A stretch of 64,000 nt of DNA, taken from assembly GCA_013398015.1 (NCBI GenBank), contig VZRR01012417.1, positions 248,001 through 312,000 of the forward strand, in the 5' to 3' direction. Source of the DNA: Oreocharis arfaki. Lineage: Eukaryota; Chordata; Aves; Passeriformes; Paramythiidae. Of the stretch, positions 59,997 to 64,000 are shown piece after piece. The notes under the pieces are model-generated. The model saw only the letters and a list, made by a program, of their open reading frames with translations. It was not told the origin of the DNA and made no database searches. The position numbers and the translations under genes were made by a program. Numbering within the stretch: the first letter of the stretch is position 1; each line of letters begins with the position of its first letter.

Positions 59997-62900
59997 GTAA
60001 GGGATTGTCATGATGGCAAAGCATTCAGCTCTATCAGAGTTTCCCCTCTAAGCAAATGCAAAATAATAGCATAAGCATAGGCGTTGGCTGCATTGGTGAA
60101 TTACAACACACACACCAATTATTCCTCCAATTTTGAGTTACCTCAGCCTGATTTTGAGAGGCATGTGTAGTGTTTTAAAAAGCCAATCAAAATTTCTTAA
60201 ATTTTGTTGTCTCCAGTTAAGATACTGCAGGATCAGACAAAACTGTATTGGCTTCTGATATCCAAACCTGGCTACTCTTCATCTTAGACTACTTGTAGTC
60301 CTCATATGTGAATGTGCAGAATGTGGTCTCTCACAAAGAAGATGAGAGGTTTTTCCAGGGAGGAGGTCTAAATCTTTCCTCTCAGAAGAAAAAGGGATGT
60401 GCAGGTAAAGAAATTCAGGAAGTACGTGAGGAATGGAGGAGGAAGTATGCCTTAATTGGAAACAGGGAGATGTCTACTTTGTTCCTTGGTGTGATTGTTG
60501 GAAATTAATTCCTAGTAGCCAGACTGAAACTGATGCAATAGCAATTGGCAGTATAGGCACTGCATGCCAACAGAAGGCAGTTCTGTGGCCTTATGGAAGG
60601 TGAGGATCTGAGAAGCAGAGGGGGGGTGTGAATTTCATATCTAAAGAGGGAACTTTCCTCCCTTAGCGAATCAGGATTTACAGAATGTTCTTTTCTGTGT
60701 ATAAGGGCAATGCCTCATTGCTTTCTCTGCCCCTTCCAGCTCCTGTGTGGGAATGTAGCACTGTGTAGGTCCCCATGCGGAGGTATTGTGTCTACACTTG
60801 TTTAGACATGAGATAGGCACTGACTGGCTATGAAGGGCATGAAAAGTAAGGGTATGAGTATGAAAACCTGTCAAGTGGAAAGGAAATGTATGATGTTTAA
60901 ATGTAACATTTTTGCTTCCCTTTCTGAACTAAGTTAGTTGTTAGTGGCCTGGCTGGTTTTTCTTTACTCTTTTCTGTCTTTCTCCTCAGCATGATTACTG
61001 AAGAGATGCTCATATATGGCTGCAGTTCTGTTGTAGTTTTCTTGTTATTGTTGAATTGCTGTCAGTTGTGGTCATAATAAAGTCTTTGAGTACTAAGTCG
61101 AACAAATCAGTCAGAAAAGACAGCTAAATTCAGTACATTTTCAGCTGCCTTAGTTAAATGGAAGTTTATCGTTCATTCAGGAGATCAAAGAGCACAATAA
61201 ACAAAATGATGTTTTCAGCAGATGTGTTTAAGGAGCTCCTCCTTACCAACTATAAATGATTCTTCACAGGTCATGTGAGGAGGACGAGAAGCTGCGTTAT
61301 GTCTCGTGATGAGAGGCGGTGTAGGGCAGACACTATGACCCAGCGTGGTCAGGGGTGAGCAGCACTGCCAGCAGCATCTCTGTTGGCGGGGTCATGTACA
61401 AGGAATGCTAGTGTGTGGCACCAGCTAACCCCAGGAGGTTTGGCATTTACCTACCTGGTTGCATTTTAACCTGTGCTACCCCAGGTGTTGCTCTAACCTT
61501 ACTAAATTTCATCCAGCTAAATGAAATGCTCATTTATTTGTTTCTTTTCTCAATCTAACTGAAATCATCACTGGGCTGAGTTGCTGAGGCCACTTTGAGT
61601 CCGTTTCTGTGGTTGTGTCCAGGCTGCCCTGCAGTGTTGGTCAGTTTGATGGGAAAAATATTTCCCAGTTAAAGCAATGCCGAAGTGATCAAATGGACAA
61701 AAAGGCAACACCTGCAACTGCTTTTCTTACAGGGATGGCTTGTTTTTTGAATTGCACTGCGGTGTATAACTGTGCTGAAAAATTAGTAGAAATACTAATC
61801 TACATGTCTGTGAAACTGAAATCTGTATCTGGGAAGAGTGAAGCTGTTGGAGTTTAGAAGCTGTTGGAGTGCTGTAGTTTTCATCTTGTGACTAGGATAT
61901 CTTGGAAGCCTGGTAATTAGCACCATATGTCTGGATTTCTGAAATGTATATTGTCGTACCTTGTAGAAAGTCAGTTCACGCCGTAAATTCTCTTTCTTTT
62001 CTCTCCCTCACACTTTTCAAGACTTCTGTAATCTGTATCTGGCTGTATGGGAAATGTACCACGGTGGCTGTCACTGCTCTTTAGTTCCACTGGAATCAGA
62101 GCTGTGAGGGTCCAGCTTTAATCAGTGCTTAAGAGAAGAATTGTGTACTGACTTCTTTCCACTCAGGCTTGCCTTCAGAGTGTGTGTGCTGCTGCAGTGG
62201 GTGTGCGTGGCCTCCTTAGCTCTGCTGGGAGAGATCCTTCTCCCCTGCCGCTGACTCAGCCCAGGCAGAAGGGAGAGGACATCAGGATGTGCCTTAGCAC
62301 ATCTGTCACATGCACTGACAGTCACAGCACACACGGGGGTGCAAGGAGACTGATTCCAGAGCCACTTAGCAAGGCTGCTTTTCTAATTACGTCTGCCAGT
62401 TTTCTCAGATAAGTGTTTCACTACAGCATACCAGGAGGAATGTATGGGATTCCTCTTGTTAAATTGCAACTGCAATTCAACTCCCTCAGTTTCACTTGCT
62501 TATGGTAGAGGTTGGTACAGTTCCAAATCAGTGTTAGAGATCATGTTGGTCAGATCCTACTTAGCCTTGGAAAGAAGACATGGCTTGAGACTTCATAGTA
62601 TCAGGCTAATATTTTTGTAATTAAGAAGTGCCTTAAAGATATGTTGATTTTTAGACCATGGGACTAGTGTTTCCAGTGTTATGTGAACTCATGTCACCTG
62701 TTCACTGTAAACCAAGGATCTAGATGATGTTCTAAGCTCATCAGAAGCTGCAGCACAAAACATTCCAGGGTGTCTAACCTGACATGCACAGTAGTGTTGG
62801 CTAAGTAGAGTTCATTAATGTAAGGTGAAATGAGACTGAAAATTCCAGTCAAGACACCATCTCAGCCCTTTTTGTCCATATGGGCAAAAAAGATGCAATT

Positions 62901-64000
62901 TAGCCATTGGCCAGAGTCTTCTCCTGGAAATCCAACAAGATTGTCTCAAAGTGGCTCTTTGATGCTTTTCTTGGTGCACAGAACCCAACTTAAGGTAAAG
63001 TCGCATGTTCTGGCTGAGCCAATCCAACTGTGTGGCTCTGCTGAAAAGGGAAGATCCAACTCTCTCCTCTGTTCCTTCCCCTCCCAGCTGCTTAGTTTTC
63101 TCACTCTCTTGCACTGGCTTTACTTTCTCTCTGACTCTTTGGTGAGTGTCTTCTACTTGCTAACCTGGCAGGGTGAGGGAGTAGAGTTCTTCTTTGCGCA
63201 GAGGTGAGCTCATGTCAGTGAATCCTTCGTTAGCATCAGGTGTTGCATTGCTCAGGACCCTTTAAATGCCATTAGAGGGGATAAACCCTGTCTCAGTTGA
63301 GGCAAACACGACACACACAAGTTTTAGCATTGAATGTAGGTAAAAGCATTTATTCTAAAAGTTAGTGTCGTATATATACACTTTTGTATGTTTATTATTC
63401 GTGTTACTTATCTGTTGGTTGCTTAATTACTACAATAGATTCATTGGCTGTTTTAACTACACTATACTGTTNNNNNNNNNNNNNNNNNNNNNNNNNNNNN
63501 NNNNNNNNNNNNNNNNNNNNNNNNNNNNNNNNNNNNNNNNNNNNNNNNNNNNNNNNNNNNNNNNNNNNNNNNNNNNNNNNNNNNNNNNNNNNNNNNNNNN
63601 NNNNNNNNNNNNNNNNNNNNNNNNNNNNNNNNNNNNNNNNNNNNNNNNNNNNNNNNNNNNNNNNNNNNNNNNNNNNNNNNNNNNNNNNNNNNNNNNNNNN
63701 NNNNNNNNNNNNNNNNNNNNNNNNNNTTTTTTTTTTTTATGGTCTGTGTGTGTACATGTGGCCAAGACCATCATTTGCGCATGGTTAGAAGAAATTGGAA
63801 AGTGTTTTTTTCTGAAGGTGCATGGAGCTCTTGGGATTCTCTCAAACAGACATGAATTTGTAGTGTCGTAGATATCCCACATGCCTTGTTTCTGGAATAA
63901 CTTGGGTACACCATGCCTTAATGAATGAGTGTTCAGTTCTGTGTGCTCAGAAGAGACACTAAAAAGTAAATATCTTGCTTATACATTGGTCCCATCTCCT
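59997..64000 (+). other. Start of the next intron (continues beyond the window)
   Basis: No further TRAK1 exon or transposon was recognised between 59997 and 63471 or after the gap. The expected next exon (SLNSAPTPA-like) is either beyond 64000 or inside the 63472-63726 gap. Confidence 0.65.
63472..63726. other. Assembly gap, 255 N
   Basis: A run of N; open frames spanning it are meaningless. The right edge opens with a poly-T run (63727-63738), so the missing sequence probably ends in a homopolymer or a retroposon tail that stopped the assembly. Confidence 0.98.

Larger units (their letters stand above)
1..64000 (+). other. TRAK1: TRAK1 gene, internal part (5' and 3' ends outside the window)
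   Basis: Joined plus-strand exons encode a protein I recognise as TRAK1, the adaptor that links mitochondria (through Miro GTPases) to kinesin-1 and dynein/dynactin. Diagnostic stretches are LLCAERVGQMTKTYNDIDAV, LAARIGQSLLKKN, SAAEESEPESVCSTPLKRNE, SRRYHSLGLFPMDSLAAEIE, QKRVFETVRNVNQVVKQR and GVVTKGFRTLDLDLDEVYCL. These point to TRAK1 rather than TRAK2 or HAP1 by my recollection of the human proteins; no alignment was run. All junctions between the sixteen exon starts keep frame. Upstream exons of the long N-terminal form and downstream exons after TRVTP are missing from the window. Exon order and phases show one uninterrupted, apparently functional gene. Confidence 0.95.

Noticed and set aside
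59894..60010. Proline-rich reading of common exon 13 in another frame
   Set aside because: That frame is open over the exon, but the frame giving CMSQTNSTFTFTTCRILHPS is the conserved TRAK1 one and fits the splice phase.
63365..63882. Frames of 134-168 codons across the N gap
   Set aside because: They exist only because N bases contain no stop codon.
1..64000. CRISPR arrays, operons, tRNA or rRNA genes
   Set aside because: The window is vertebrate intron/exon DNA; no regularly spaced repeats, no cloverleaf or rRNA sequence was seen.

Overview
The window is vertebrate, almost certainly avian, nuclear DNA. It shows long AT-rich introns, GT-AG splice junctions around short conserved exons, several CR1-type LINE fragments (the dominant retroposon of birds) and no mammalian SINEs. 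Nearly all of it lies inside one plus-strand gene, recognised by its protein as TRAK1 (trafficking kinesin protein 1, a milton/HAP1-family mitochondrial motor adaptor). The true 5' end lies upstream of base 1 and the C-terminal exons lie beyond base 64000.

Layout. 1-77 is the tail of the last exon specific to the long N-terminal form. Two alternative first coding exons follow, at 9849-9912 (starts MQKFIEADYY) and 17407-17506 (starts MSVNEEESYE). All three end in the same phase and can splice to the first common exon at 26643. Thirteen common exons then run to 59996: coiled coil/HAP1-N region (26643-41083), Spindly-like motif (42638-42714), milton/TRAK region (44778-46259) and the start of the C-terminal half (50993-59996). 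The exon at 50993 can be spliced at 51208 to continue the long form, or read through for 78 more codons to a stop at 51442-51444, giving a short form of about 657 or 669 residues depending on the first exon. One intron (26720-29958) has a GC donor.

Repeats. There are six CR1 fragments (two plus, four minus), a complete 599-bp solo LTR at 21803-22401 with a 5-bp target-site duplication, a 59-bp tandem duplication and two striking perfect inverted repeats. Two long near-identical direct duplications (7827-8283 and 48478-49518) are each interrupted by a single N and look like assembly artefacts. A 255-base N gap sits at 63472-63726.

How it fits together: the gene makes adaptors with exchangeable N-termini (three choices here) and exchangeable C-termini (two choices) around a constant motor-binding coiled coil. 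I found no second protein-coding gene, no RNA gene, and nothing that looks like an undescribed system. The most useful leads are the isoform architecture, the GC-AG intron, the intronic solo LTR and the probable false duplications.
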